A stretch of DNA of 64,000 nt from SP197 sp965242595 (lineage in GTDB: Bacteria > Pseudomonadota > Alphaproteobacteria > SP197): positions 558,001-622,000 of the forward strand of contig OZ251464.1 in the NCBI GenBank assembly GCA_965242595.1, written 5' to 3'. Numbering within the stretch: the first letter of the stretch is position 1; every line of letters begins with the position of its first letter. Both the position numbers and the translations under genes were made by a program. The notes under the pieces are model-generated. The model saw only the letters and a program-made list of their open reading frames with translations. It made no database searches and was not told the DNA's origin. Positions 42,127-50,778 of this stretch are shown one piece after another.

Positions 42127-43308
42127 ATGGACATGGCATTGACCGGGGAGGACCGCGCGGTTCGCGAACGGGCGCGGGCCTTTGCCCAGGGCTTTCTCTA
42201 CCCCCACGAAGAGGCGCTGGACGAGCACGACAGCCTGCCGGACGCGGTGGAGGCGGCCATCCGCCAGGGGGTGCTGGACCACGGCCTGAACGCCACCAAC
42301 CACGCCCGCCAGGTCGGCGGCCAGGGCATGAGCGTGGTGCAGCAATGCATCGTGAACGAAGAGGTGGGTTCGGCCACCAACGGGCTGTGGGCCCGGGTCT
42401 GGCAGCCGCCGGTGTGCCTGAAGAACGGCAGCCGGGAGCAGATCGAACGCTATCTCGTCCCCGCCTGCCAGGGCCGGATCGCAACCTCGTTCTGCGTCTC
42501 GGAACCCGAGGCCGGCTCGGATGCCGGCGCCATCCGCACGTCAGCCAGGCTGGACGGCAACCGCTATGTCATCGACGGCGAGAAATGCTTCGCCAGCAAC
42601 GCGGAAACCGCCGATGTGAACCTGGTGACCACGATGGTGGAGGGGGTGGTGGAGGGCGATCCCGCCCGGCCCACCATCTTCCTGGTGGACAAGGGCACCC
42701 CCGGCTTCCGGGTGCGCCGCCTGCCCCGTTTCGCCCAGCGTTCCGGCCACGGCCATCCCGAACTCGACCTGGTCGGCCTGCGCCTTGCCCCCGCGCAGAT
42801 GCTGGGCGAGATCGGCCAGGGCTTCGAACTCACCAAGGACTGGTTCGTAGAGGCCCGCCTGGCCATCGCCGCCCGCAGCATGGGCATGGCCATCCGCGCC
42901 GCCGATCTGGCCCTGGACTGGGCGAAGCGGCGGCGCCAGTTCGGGCGGGCGATTATCGATTTCCAGGGGGTGGAGTTCATGCTGGCGGAGATGGCGGCCG
43001 ACATCATGGCCGGCAAATCCATGCTCTACCGGGTGGCCCAGGAGATCGATTCCGGGCTGGATCGCAAGCTGGCCCATGCCAGGGCGTCGGCGGTCAAATA
43101 TGTCTGTTCCGAAGCGGGCTTTCGCATCGTGGACAAGGCGGCGCAGATCTTCGGCGGGCGCGGCACCATGTGCGAGAACCCGGTGGAGCGGCTGACCCGC
43201 GACATCCGTCTGGAGCGCATCTGGGAAGGCACCTCGGAGATTCAGAAGGTGGTGATGGCGGGCCAGATCCGAAAGCGTGGCTTCGATGTCTATGCCGGCT
43301 GGCAGTGA
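42127..43308 (+). CDS. Acyl-CoA dehydrogenase
   Basis: The protein has 393 residues and its ATG is preceded by GAAGGAGGCG. FAD acyl-CoA dehydrogenase blocks are FCVSEPEAGSDAGAIRTSAR in the middle beta domain, RSMGMAIRAADLALDWAKRR, FGRAIIDFQGVEFMLAEMAA and QIFGGRGTMCENPVERLTRD at the C-terminus. The last block ends TRDIRLERIWEGTSEIQKVV. These enzymes introduce a 2,3-double bond and pass electrons to ETF. Substrate chain length is not evident. The acyl-CoA synthetase gene overlaps its 3' end. Confidence 0.94.
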   Translation: MDMALTGEDRAVRERARAFAQGFLYPHEEALDEHDSLPDAVEAAIRQGVLDHGLNATNHARQVGGQGMSVVQQCIVNEEVGSATNGLWARVWQPPVCLKNGSREQIERYLVPACQGRIATSFCVSEPEAGSDAGAIRTSARLDGNRYVIDGEKCFASNAETADVNLVTTMVEGVVEGDPARPTIFLVDKGTPGFRVRRLPRFAQRSGHGHPELDLVGLRLAPAQMLGEIGQGFELTKDWFVEARLAIAARSMGMAIRAADLALDWAKRRRQFGRAIIDFQGVEFMLAEMAADIMAGKSMLYRVAQEIDSGLDRKLAHARASAVKYVCSEAGFRIVDKAAQIFGGRGTMCENPVERLTRDIRLERIWEGTSEIQKVVMAGQIRKRGFDVYAGWQ

Positions 43309-45442
43309 CGCCGCCGCGCTGCGGGCGCGCCGCCGCGCCCATCTGCAACGGGCCCTGAACGCCCGCTCGCTGGCCTTCATCGGCGGCGAGGAGGCCGCCA
43401 GCGGCATCGAATACTGCCGCCGGCTGGGCTTTGCCGGGCGCATCCATGCCGTCAACCCGAAGCGGGCCGAGCTGGCGGGCATCGCCTGCGTGCCGACGGT
43501 GGACGACCTGCCCCAGGTTCCCGACAGCGCCTGGATCGCCGTCGGCGCCGAGGCCACCATCGACGCCGTGGCCAGGCTTGCCGCCATGGGCGCGCCCTCG
43601 GCCGTCTGCTACGCCTCCGGTTTCTCGGAGGCCGGCCAGAACGAGGCGGAACGGCGCCTGATCGCGGCGGCGGGCGAGATGGCCATCCTCGGTCCCAACT
43701 GCATGGGCCTGGTGAACTATCTCGACGGCGTGCCGGTGGCGCTCTCGCCCGGGCTGGGCACGGAACGGCCCCGCTTCGGCGTGGCCATGGTGGCCCAGAG
43801 CGGCACGCTGATCGGCAATGTGGTCGCCAGCGAGCGTTCGCTGCCCATCAGCCACCTGTTCAGCATGGGCAATCAGGCGGTGCTGGATCTGGCCGACGGC
43901 ATCGACGCGGTGGCCGACGATCCCCGCGTGCGCGCCGTGCTGCTCTATGTCGAGGGCATCGGCGATGCCGCCGCCTTCGCCCGCGCCGCCGGGCGCGCCT
44001 TCGCCAACGGCAAGACGCTGATCGCGCTCAAGGGCGGCTTTTCGGCCATGGGCCGGGCCATCGCCCTTTCCCACACCGGCTCGCTTGCGGGCGCGCCGGA
44101 GCTGCGCGAGGCCTTCTTCCAGCGCCTGGGCATCGTCACCGTGGAGAGCTTTCCGGCCTTGCTGGAGCTGGGCAAGATCTACGCCTGGGACAGCGCCCCG
44201 GCCGGCAACCGCTTCATGGTGGAAACCTGTTCGGGCACCGATTCCGGCTATTGCGCCGACCTGGCAGAGCGTCACGGCATCGCCCTGCCCCAGCCCGACG
44301 CCGCCGCGCGCCGCCGCTGGGCGCGGGCGCTGCCGCCCTTCGCGGCCCCGGTCAATCCGGTGGACGTCACCATGGCGCAATGGGGCGACCGCGCGGCCCA
44401 GGCACGCGCCCTGCTCGCCATGCTGGATCGGGAGGGGCTGGACCGGGAGGGGCCGGAGCGGCCGGCCGACGGCGCGGCGGTGATCGTCAACTGCCCCGCC
44501 GGCGCGGATGACGAGGATATGGAGAGCTACTGGCCCACCCTGCGCGCCATGCTGGATGTGCGCCGCCAGGTGGATGTGCCCTGCTTCGTCGTCGCCAACC
44601 TGCCGGAAGGCGCGCCCAGGGCGGTGCGCGATCTGCTGCTGGCCGGCGGCGTGGTGCCGCTGCAAGGCATGGAGGACGCCATCGCCTGCCTGGGGCTGGC
44701 GGCCCGCCACAGCGCCCTGCGCCGCCGCCTGACGGCCGCAGGCGGCCCCGATACCCGGCTGGCGGGCCGGGGCGCGCTGGAACCGGACCGGATGCTGGAC
44801 GAAGCGGCCGCCAGGCGGGAGCTCCAGGCCGCCGGCCTCGCCATGCCGGCCTGGCGCAGCTGCGCCGATGCCGACGCCGCCTGCCTGGCCGCGCGCGAGA
44901 TCGGTTTTCCCGTGGCACTGAAAGGGCGCGGCCCCGGCCTGGCCCACAAGAGCGAGGCCGGGGCGGTGGCCCTGGGCCTGGCCGACTGCGAGGCGCTGCG
45001 CCGGGCGGCCGAGGCCATGCTGGCGCTCCCCGCCGTCTCCGGCCTGGCGGTGGAGGCGATGGTGAGCGACGCGGTGGCGGAGATCATCGTCGGTGTCAAG
45101 CGCGACCCGGCCTTCGGCCTCGCCCTGGTGGTGGGCAGCGGCGGCACCATGACCGAACTGCTGCGCGATTGCGCCACCCTGCTGCTGCCGGCCTCGCGCC
45201 GCGACATCGACGAGGCCCTCGGCGGCCTGCGCGGCCACACGCTGCTGACCGGCTTTCGCGCCCGCCCGCAGGGCGACCGCGAAGCGCTGCTGGACGCCAT
45301 CGAAACCGTGGCGGCCTACGCCCTTGCCCATGCCGACACCCTGCTGGAGCTGGATGTGAACCCCATCCTGGTCCGCCCCCGGGGCAAAGGCGCGCTGGCG
45401 GTGGACGCCTTGCTGCGCCTCGGCGCGCCGGCCACGCCATAA
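43286..45442 (+). CDS. NDP-forming acyl-CoA synthetase (acetate-CoA ligase type)
   Basis: The protein has about 718 residues. An N-terminal CoA-binding Rossmann domain starts near ARSLAFIGGEEAASG, followed by a succinyl-CoA-synthetase-like flavodoxin domain with the phosphohistidine region AIALSHTGSLAGAPELREAF. The C-terminal ATP-grasp domain holds FPVALKGRGPGLAHKSEAGA and VGVKRDPAFGLALVVGSGGT. Such enzymes make acyl-CoA from an acid with ATP, or the reverse. Start choice is uncertain: GTG at 43277 and ATGs at 43286 and 43292 are all in frame and overlap the dehydrogenase stop. With the two acyl-CoA dehydrogenases and the hydratase it fits degradation of an acyl chain. Confidence 0.88.
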   Translation: MSMPAGSDAAALRARRRAHLQRALNARSLAFIGGEEAASGIEYCRRLGFAGRIHAVNPKRAELAGIACVPTVDDLPQVPDSAWIAVGAEATIDAVARLAAMGAPSAVCYASGFSEAGQNEAERRLIAAAGEMAILGPNCMGLVNYLDGVPVALSPGLGTERPRFGVAMVAQSGTLIGNVVASERSLPISHLFSMGNQAVLDLADGIDAVADDPRVRAVLLYVEGIGDAAAFARAAGRAFANGKTLIALKGGFSAMGRAIALSHTGSLAGAPELREAFFQRLGIVTVESFPALLELGKIYAWDSAPAGNRFMVETCSGTDSGYCADLAERHGIALPQPDAAARRRWARALPPFAAPVNPVDVTMAQWGDRAAQARALLAMLDREGLDREGPERPADGAAVIVNCPAGADDEDMESYWPTLRAMLDVRRQVDVPCFVVANLPEGAPRAVRDLLLAGGVVPLQGMEDAIACLGLAARHSALRRRLTAAGGPDTRLAGRGALEPDRMLDEAAARRELQAAGLAMPAWRSCADADAACLAAREIGFPVALKGRGPGLAHKSEAGAVALGLADCEALRRAAEAMLALPAVSGLAVEAMVSDAVAEIIVGVKRDPAFGLALVVGSGGTMTELLRDCATLLLPASRRDIDEALGGLRGHTLLTGFRARPQGDREALLDAIETVAAYALAHADTLLELDVNPILVRPRGKGALAVDALLRLGAPATP

Positions 45443-45455
45443 GCGCGCTGCCGGC

Positions 45456-46808
45456 TCAGTCCACCAGGGTGTCGAAACAGCTCCCCAGAGCGTCCAGATA
45501 GAGGTCGATGTCCTCGGGAAGGGCCGCCATCGATACGGCGGGGCCGGCATCGCAGACCGCTTCCCAGATCCCCCGGTTGGCCAGATAGATGCGGGTGTAA
45601 CCCCGCAATTCGCGGTCATCCACCGCCGCCAGCTGCCGGAAATGGCGCGGCAATTGCGGGGCGAAATGATAGCCGGAGCGGTTGTAGAGGCGCCACACCG
45701 ACCATGGCAGGCCCCGCGCCCTTATCGCCCGCTCGATGCCGTCGGCCAGCCGGGCGCCCAGGGTTGCGGCGCGGGCCTGCGCATCCTCGGTCAGCACGTT
45801 CTCCAGAGTCGCGCGGGCAGCCGCCATCTGCAGGGCGTTGCCGAACATGGTGCCGCCGGTGGCCACCCTCTCGAAGCGGCTCTCGGGCGGCGCGCCGCCG
45901 GGCTGTTCCATGAAGCGGGCCAGCGCCTCGCTGAGCCCGTAGGCGCCGATGGGAATGCCGCCGCCCAGCGCCTTGCCCAGCACCAGCAGATCCGGTTCCA
46001 GCCCCCAGGCCCGGCTCAGGCCGCCGTAATGGGCGACATGGGTGTGGGTCTCGTCCACGATCAGCAGCGTCCCATAGCGCCTGGTGAGCGCCCGCAGCCC
46101 GGCGTGAAAGCCGTCTTCGGGCATCAGAACCCCGCCCACGGTGGTGAAGGCCGGCTCGGTCAGGACACAGGCCACCCCTCGGTCGCGCAGCGCCGCCTCC
46201 AGCGCCTCCAGATCGTTGAAGGGCGCGAAGCGGGTATGCGCGCCAGAGCTTGCAGGCAGGCCCCGGAACTCGGGCGCCGCGCCGTCGCCGCCGGGCTCCT
46301 GCAGGGTGGGATCGATATGGCCGTGATATTTGCCGTCGAACACCAGGATGTCGGCCCGCCCGGTGCTGGCCCGGGCCACCCGTATCGCTTCCGTGTTGGC
46401 CGTGGAAGCCGCCAGGGTGAACTGCCAGCGCGGCAGCGCGAAGCGCCGGGCCAGCTCCTCTGCCACCGCGATGGTATCCTCGGTCGGCAGCAGCATCTGG
46501 GCGCCCTTGCGGAACTGGGCGTCCACGGCGTCGGCGACCGACGGCAGGGCGTAACCGGTCGCCATGCTCATATCCGACAGGTTCATATCCAGATAGCGGT
46601 GGCCATCGACATCGACGATATGCGCCCCCTGGGCGCTGGCCACGAACAGGGGCGGGTGCTCGTAGTGGTAGTTCATCCAGGCCATGGGCACGCCGTCCGG
46701 CATGACCTTGCGCGCCTGTTCGAGCAGGGCGAGGGAGCGCGGCCGCTCCCGGCAGAACCGCTCCAGCTCCCGCCTCTTCAGGTCCAGCAGGCGTTTGCGT
46801 TCGATCAC
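45456..46808 (-). CDS. Class III aminotransferase / glutamate-1-semialdehyde aminomutase-like
   Basis: The 450-residue PLP enzyme has the PLP lysine in LVLGKALGGGIPIGAYGL, the phosphate-binding part DILVFDGKYHGHID, the Asp in LLIVDETHTHVAHYGG and the C-terminal GGTMFGNALQMAAARATLEN. It has the aminomutase-like GTMFGN ending, but a stand-alone place among catabolic genes and an extra N-terminal helix (LKRRELERFCRERPRSLALL) argue for a class III transaminase of unknown amine. It is convergent with the acyl-CoA synthetase gene, 13 bases apart. The 269-base gap before the next gene contains no recognised feature. Confidence 0.85.
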   Translation of the reverse strand: MIERKRLLDLKRRELERFCRERPRSLALLEQARKVMPDGVPMAWMNYHYEHPPLFVASAQGAHIVDVDGHRYLDMNLSDMSMATGYALPSVADAVDAQFRKGAQMLLPTEDTIAVAEELARRFALPRWQFTLAASTANTEAIRVARASTGRADILVFDGKYHGHIDPTLQEPGGDGAAPEFRGLPASSGAHTRFAPFNDLEALEAALRDRGVACVLTEPAFTTVGGVLMPEDGFHAGLRALTRRYGTLLIVDETHTHVAHYGGLSRAWGLEPDLLVLGKALGGGIPIGAYGLSEALARFMEQPGGAPPESRFERVATGGTMFGNALQMAAARATLENVLTEDAQARAATLGARLADGIERAIRARGLPWSVWRLYNRSGYHFAPQLPRHFRQLAAVDDRELRGYTRIYLANRGIWEAVCDAGPAVSMAALPEDIDLYLDALGSCFDTLVD

Positions 46809-47077
46809 GCTGGCATCCCCCCTGTCATCCCCTGGGCATTGCCGGACCGGGCGGCGCGTCCGGGCGCATCCCGCTCGTCCTCGTCGCCACGACAGCTATT
46901 ACAAGCCACCCCGGCCTCCATGCAAGATGGGGGGCAAGATGGGGGCGGGCGGGGCCGCAGCGGGCGTCATAACCGCCCGGGGGCCGCCCTCTATCCCCAG
47001 CCGCGCTTGCGGACCGGGATGCGAGCCTCTATCCAGGGCCTGCCTGCTCCCCGGGACACGACCCCCAAAGCGCTGCC

Positions 47078-48238
47078 ATGGACGTTCAGCCCACCGAGGA
47101 ACAGCGCCTGATCGTCGCCAGCGTGCGCCGCTTCGTCGCCGAGGAGCTGACGCCCCACGAAGACGAGGTGGAACGGACGGACGAGGTGCCCCCGGCCTTG
47201 CTGGCCCGCATCCGCCGCCGCGCCATCGAACAGGGCCTCTATGCCGCCAACATGCCGCAGGAGCTGGGCGGCGGCGGCCTGGACGCGGTCGCCGTGACGC
47301 TGATGGAGATCGAGCTGGGGCGCACCTCCTTCGCGCTGCAATATGCGGTCGCCCGGCCCTCCAACATCCTGCGCGCCTGCGCCGGCGAGCAGGTGGAACG
47401 CTATCTGCTCCCCACCGTGCGCGGCGAGCGGGTGGAGTGCCTGGCGATGAGCGAACCCCAGGCCGGCTCCGACCTGCGCGCCATGACGACCAGGGCCCGG
47501 CGCGACGGCGCCGACTACGTCATCGACGGCGCCAAGCACTTCATCAGCTATGCCGATATCGCCGATTACGCCATCGTCTTCGCGGTCAGCGGCGAGGAGG
47601 AGACCGCCCGGGGCCGGCGCGCGCTCATCACCGCCTTCCTGGTCGATAAGGGGGTGGCGGGCTTCACGGTCAGCCGCGGCGCCGAGAGCGTCTCCCATCG
47701 CGGCTTCCACCATTGCGAGCTGCTGTTCGACGGCTGCCGCCTGCCCGCCGCCTGCGTCCTGGGCGAGGAGCACAAGGGCTTCGCGGTCGCCAACCGCTGG
47801 CTGGGTGCCACCCGCCTCACCGTTGCCGCCCATTGCGTCGGGCGCGCGCGCCGGGCGCTGGAGATGGCGACCGAATGGGCGGCGACACGGCGCCAGTTCG
47901 GCCAGGCCATCGCCCGCTTCCAGGGCACCTCCTTCAAGCTGGCCGACATGGCGACCGAGATCCAGGCGGCCGAGCTGCTGGTGCTGCGGGCGGCCGCCCT
48001 GGAGGCCAGGGGCGAGGCCGGCGACGCCGATTTCGCCATGGCCAAGCTCTATGCCAGCGAGATGCTGGCGCGGGTGACGGACCATGCGGTGCAGATTTTC
48101 GGCGGCATGGGGCTGATGAAGGCGCTGCCCATCGAACGCTTCTGGCGCGACGCCCGCATCGAGCGTATCTGGGACGGCACCAGCGAAATCCAGCGCCACA
48201 TCGTCTCGCGCGCTCTGCTGCGCCCCCACGAAAGCTGA
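47078..48238 (+). CDS. Acyl-CoA dehydrogenase
   Basis: The protein has 386 residues and is a second acyl-CoA dehydrogenase, not close to the one at 42127. Diagnostic blocks are AMSEPQAGSDLRAMTTRARR, VGRARRALEMATEWAATRRQ, FGQAIARFQGTSFKLADMAT and QIFGGMGLMKALPIERFWRD, with RIERIWDGTSEIQRHIVSRA at the end. A catalytic base is expected in the last 40 residues, but the exact residue is not assigned here. The enoyl-CoA hydratase gene lies 85 bases downstream behind its own -10-like element, so the two genes probably serve one pathway without strict coupling. Confidence 0.94.
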   Translation: MDVQPTEEQRLIVASVRRFVAEELTPHEDEVERTDEVPPALLARIRRRAIEQGLYAANMPQELGGGGLDAVAVTLMEIELGRTSFALQYAVARPSNILRACAGEQVERYLLPTVRGERVECLAMSEPQAGSDLRAMTTRARRDGADYVIDGAKHFISYADIADYAIVFAVSGEEETARGRRALITAFLVDKGVAGFTVSRGAESVSHRGFHHCELLFDGCRLPAACVLGEEHKGFAVANRWLGATRLTVAAHCVGRARRALEMATEWAATRRQFGQAIARFQGTSFKLADMATEIQAAELLVLRAAALEARGEAGDADFAMAKLYASEMLARVTDHAVQIFGGMGLMKALPIERFWRDARIERIWDGTSEIQRHIVSRALLRPHES

Positions 48239-48276
48239 TGGGCGAAAGCCGATGGGCGCATCCGCGCAACCGGCGC

Positions 48277-48282
48277 TATAAT
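48277..48282 (+). promoter_or_regulatory. Consensus -10 element for the enoyl-CoA hydratase gene
   Basis: TATAAT lies 41 bases before the ATG, but no -35 hexamer is clear upstream. The leader after it (TCCCCGACACCATTGCGGG) resembles the leader after TATAGT at 21149. A strong AGGAGG ribosome site follows at 48313. Confidence 0.45.
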
Positions 48283-48323
48283 CCCCGACACCATTGCGGG
48301 CGACACCACTCCAGGAGGATGCG

Positions 48324-49115
48324 ATGAGCGACATGGTCACCGTCACCAAAAACGGGCGGGTCTGGGAGATCCTGTTCGACCGGCCCAAGGCCAATGCCAT
48401 CTCGCTGGCGGCCAGCCAGGCGCTGTCCCAGGCGTTCTGTGCCTTTCGCGACGATGCCACCGCTTCGGTGGCGATCCTCACCGGCGGCGGCGAGAAGTTC
48501 TTCTCCGCCGGCTGGGATCTGAAGGCGGCCGCCGCCGGCGCGGAGGACACCGACGCCACGAACGAAATCGAAGGCGGTTTCGCCGGCCTGACCGAGCTGT
48601 GGGATCTGGACAAGCCGGTGATCGCCGCCGTCAACGGGCTGGCCGTGGGCGGCGGCTTCGAGCTGGCGCTGGCCGCCGATGTGATCGTGGCGTCCGAAAA
48701 CGCCCAGTTCTGGCTGCCGGAGGCGCAGCTGGGCATCCTGCCCGATGGCGGCGGCGTGGTCCGCCTGCAACGGCGCATCCCCCGCCAGGTGGCGATGGAG
48801 ATGATGATGACCGGGCGGCGCATGATGCCCGACGAGGCCCTGCAACGGGGGCTGATCAGCCGCATCGTGCCCCAGGCGCAGCTGATGGACGCCGCCCGCG
48901 AACTCGCCACCGCCATGACCAGAAGCGCGCCGCTGTCGCTGCGGGCGATCAAGGCGGTGGTGAATCTTACCGAGGCCCTGGCCGCCCAGGAGGCCTATGC
49001 GGTCATGCGCGCCGGCCACATCCCCCAATACCGCGCCTGCCTCGATTCCGAAGACGCCAAAGAAGGCCCCGCCAGCTTCGCCGAGGGCCGGACACCGGTG
49101 TGGAAGGGGCGCTGA
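48324..49115 (+). CDS. Enoyl-CoA hydratase/isomerase family protein (CaiD-like)
   Basis: The protein has 263 residues and its ATG is preceded by CAGGAGGATGCG. Crotonase-fold blocks are VEKN-type start TVTKNGRVWEILFDRPKANA, oxyanion-hole strand FFSAGWDLKAA, AAVNGLAVGGGFELALAADV and PEAQLGILPDGGGVVRLQRR. Crotonases hydrate enoyl-CoA; the carnitinyl-CoA dehydratase subgroup looks closest. Its final 27 codons plus 31 downstream bases are repeated in decayed form at 50612-50716, flanking the nuclease gene. The intact end FAEGRTPVWKGR is normal for the family, so the functional gene is whole. Confidence 0.92.
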   Translation: MSDMVTVTKNGRVWEILFDRPKANAISLAASQALSQAFCAFRDDATASVAILTGGGEKFFSAGWDLKAAAAGAEDTDATNEIEGGFAGLTELWDLDKPVIAAVNGLAVGGGFELALAADVIVASENAQFWLPEAQLGILPDGGGVVRLQRRIPRQVAMEMMMTGRRMMPDEALQRGLISRIVPQAQLMDAARELATAMTRSAPLSLRAIKAVVNLTEALAAQEAYAVMRAGHIPQYRACLDSEDAKEGPASFAEGRTPVWKGR

Positions 49116-49146
49116 CGGGGGGCGGGCTGTCCCGGAGGCGTGAAGC
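49034..49146 (+). repeat. Direct repeat, copy 1: 3' end of the enoyl-CoA hydratase gene
   Basis: This copy covers the last 27 codons of the gene plus 31 bases after the stop and ends CCCGGAGGCGTGAAGC. It matches 50612-50716 almost base for base, apart from an 8-base gap and a few changes. Confidence 0.95.
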
Positions 49147-49180
49147 AGGCATCCACTGGCAAAACCGAGGCACCGTTATC

Positions 49181-50563
49181 GTGGATTCTCTCGACGACAT
49201 TCTGAAGAACGCTCAACGCGCAAGGCTGATTCCCACCGTCGCCGATTCCAACAAGGAGGAGCGGATCGTATCCATCCTCCTTGCAACCCTGTCGGTGGTG
49301 CGCCCATTTGCAGAGCGTTTCCTGAAAATCTGCAAGGTGCAGATGGGGAAGACATCGCGCTTGCACAGCTACACAGAGGTCAAGTTTCCAACACCAGACA
49401 AATCCAGCGAAGGGCGGCCCGATGGCGTGGTGAAGTTGTTGACGCGCAAGAACATGTGGACAGCCTTTCTTGAAGCCAAAATCAACAAGGTGGAGATAGA
49501 CGAAGCGCAGGTTCACAAATACGCAGAGCTGGCCCGCGCATATGGAGTCAATTCCGTCGTCACGCTATCCAATCAGTTTGTGTCTTTACCGACGCACCAC
49601 CCATACTCGGTTCCAAAGCGACTCAGCAATCGTGTCGATGTCTTTCACATATCCTGGGTCAGCGTCCTCACGCAAGCGCATCTGGCCTTAAGGGATGGCA
49701 TGAAGGAGGAGCAGGAGTTCATTCTAAGGGAAATGATTCGGTATTTCGAACATCCCGGCTCCGGTGTCAGGCCCTTCGATGAAATGAACCAGGAATGGCG
49801 GGCGCTTGTTCACGGTGTTCGAGACGGCCAGAAATTCAGAAAATCTTCCCCCGAAATCGAAAAGGCCGTTGCCAGCTGGCATCAGGAAGAACGAGACGTC
49901 TGCCTGATGCTGAGCCGGCGCATAGGCGCGCACGTCGATATCTATATTCCTCGCAGGCACCGGACCGATTCCGATCTTCGCCATCGGGATGTGTGCGATT
50001 CCCTGATCGCATCCCAAAAATTGCAAAGCTCCTTCATCGTCTCGAATGCAGCCAGCGAACTTGAAGTCGTGGCCGATCTCCAGCGCCGGACAATTTCGTG
50101 TTCCATGCGTCTCGACGCGCCGAAAGACAGAAAACGCACCGCTGCGCGAATAAATTGGCTGATGCGGCAATTGCGCAATGTCGAGATGGACGGCGTCACT
50201 GTGCGGGCGCTTTGGTCGGGGAGAGAACCCCAAACCCAGGCATCGTTGTCGGAAATCAAGGCAGATCCCAAATGCCTCGAGAGCGAGCGCGCTGACGCGG
50301 TTCTCAAGGGCTTCGAGATCGTTATGATCGACGATCTCTCGGGCCGTTTTTCCGGGCGCCGCACCTTCATAGAAGATCTGGAAAGGGCGATACCTGAATT
50401 CTACGACCGAATCGGCCAGCATTTGCGCCCATGGATTCCTCCGCCCCCACCCATAGAGAAACGCGGCCCGAGCGAGGATGACGATATCGTCGGAAGAGAC
50501 GAAGAAGGCGATGCGGGCGGCATATCCCCATCTCAACACGACGAGAATTCCGACACGCCATGA
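49181..50563 (+). CDS. PD-(D/E)XK-type nuclease-like protein of an AT-richer insert
   Basis: The protein has 460 residues from a GTG start, chosen as the first start after the enoyl-CoA hydratase stop in this frame. A nuclease-like core lies at 79-100: GRPDGVV, then FLEAKI, giving the D...ExK pattern of PD-(D/E)XK enzymes. It continues VHKYAELARAYGVNSVVTLS and FVSLPTHHPYSVPK. Central and C-terminal parts are not recognised; residues 410-460 are acidic and disordered (PPPPPIEKRGPSEDDD). Related proteins are sometimes labelled stress response proteins. It lies between two copies of the host gene's 3' end, and an N6-methylase follows. Restriction or DNA defence is likely but unproven. Confidence 0.7.
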   Translation: MDSLDDILKNAQRARLIPTVADSNKEERIVSILLATLSVVRPFAERFLKICKVQMGKTSRLHSYTEVKFPTPDKSSEGRPDGVVKLLTRKNMWTAFLEAKINKVEIDEAQVHKYAELARAYGVNSVVTLSNQFVSLPTHHPYSVPKRLSNRVDVFHISWVSVLTQAHLALRDGMKEEQEFILREMIRYFEHPGSGVRPFDEMNQEWRALVHGVRDGQKFRKSSPEIEKAVASWHQEERDVCLMLSRRIGAHVDIYIPRRHRTDSDLRHRDVCDSLIASQKLQSSFIVSNAASELEVVADLQRRTISCSMRLDAPKDRKRTAARINWLMRQLRNVEMDGVTVRALWSGREPQTQASLSEIKADPKCLESERADAVLKGFEIVMIDDLSGRFSGRRTFIEDLERAIPEFYDRIGQHLRPWIPPPPPIEKRGPSEDDDIVGRDEEGDAGGISPSQHDENSDTP

Positions 50564-50611
50564 GTTCGACCGGGGCGAAAGACAACGACATCTACCGTGT
50601 GAGTCTCACCA

Positions 50612-50716
50612 CGCCTGCCTCGATTCCGAAGACGCCAAAGAAGGCCCCGCCAGCTTCGCCGAACGCCGGTGTGGAAGGGGCGCTGACGGGGGCGGGCTGT
50701 CCCGGAGGCGTGAAGC
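50612..50716 (+). repeat. Direct repeat, copy 2: decayed 3' fragment of the enoyl-CoA hydratase gene
   Basis: The match to 49034-49146 starts CGCCTGCCTCGATTCCGAAG and ends CCCGGAGGCGTGAAGC. An 8-base deletion breaks the reading frame near FAE, so this fragment is non-functional. It lies between the nuclease gene and the methylase gene. Confidence 0.93.
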
Positions 50717-50778
50717 GAGCGGCTGCTGGCACGGTCGCCAGGCGGTTGGCCCGTGCCGCATCGGTTGCCGGGTGAGTC

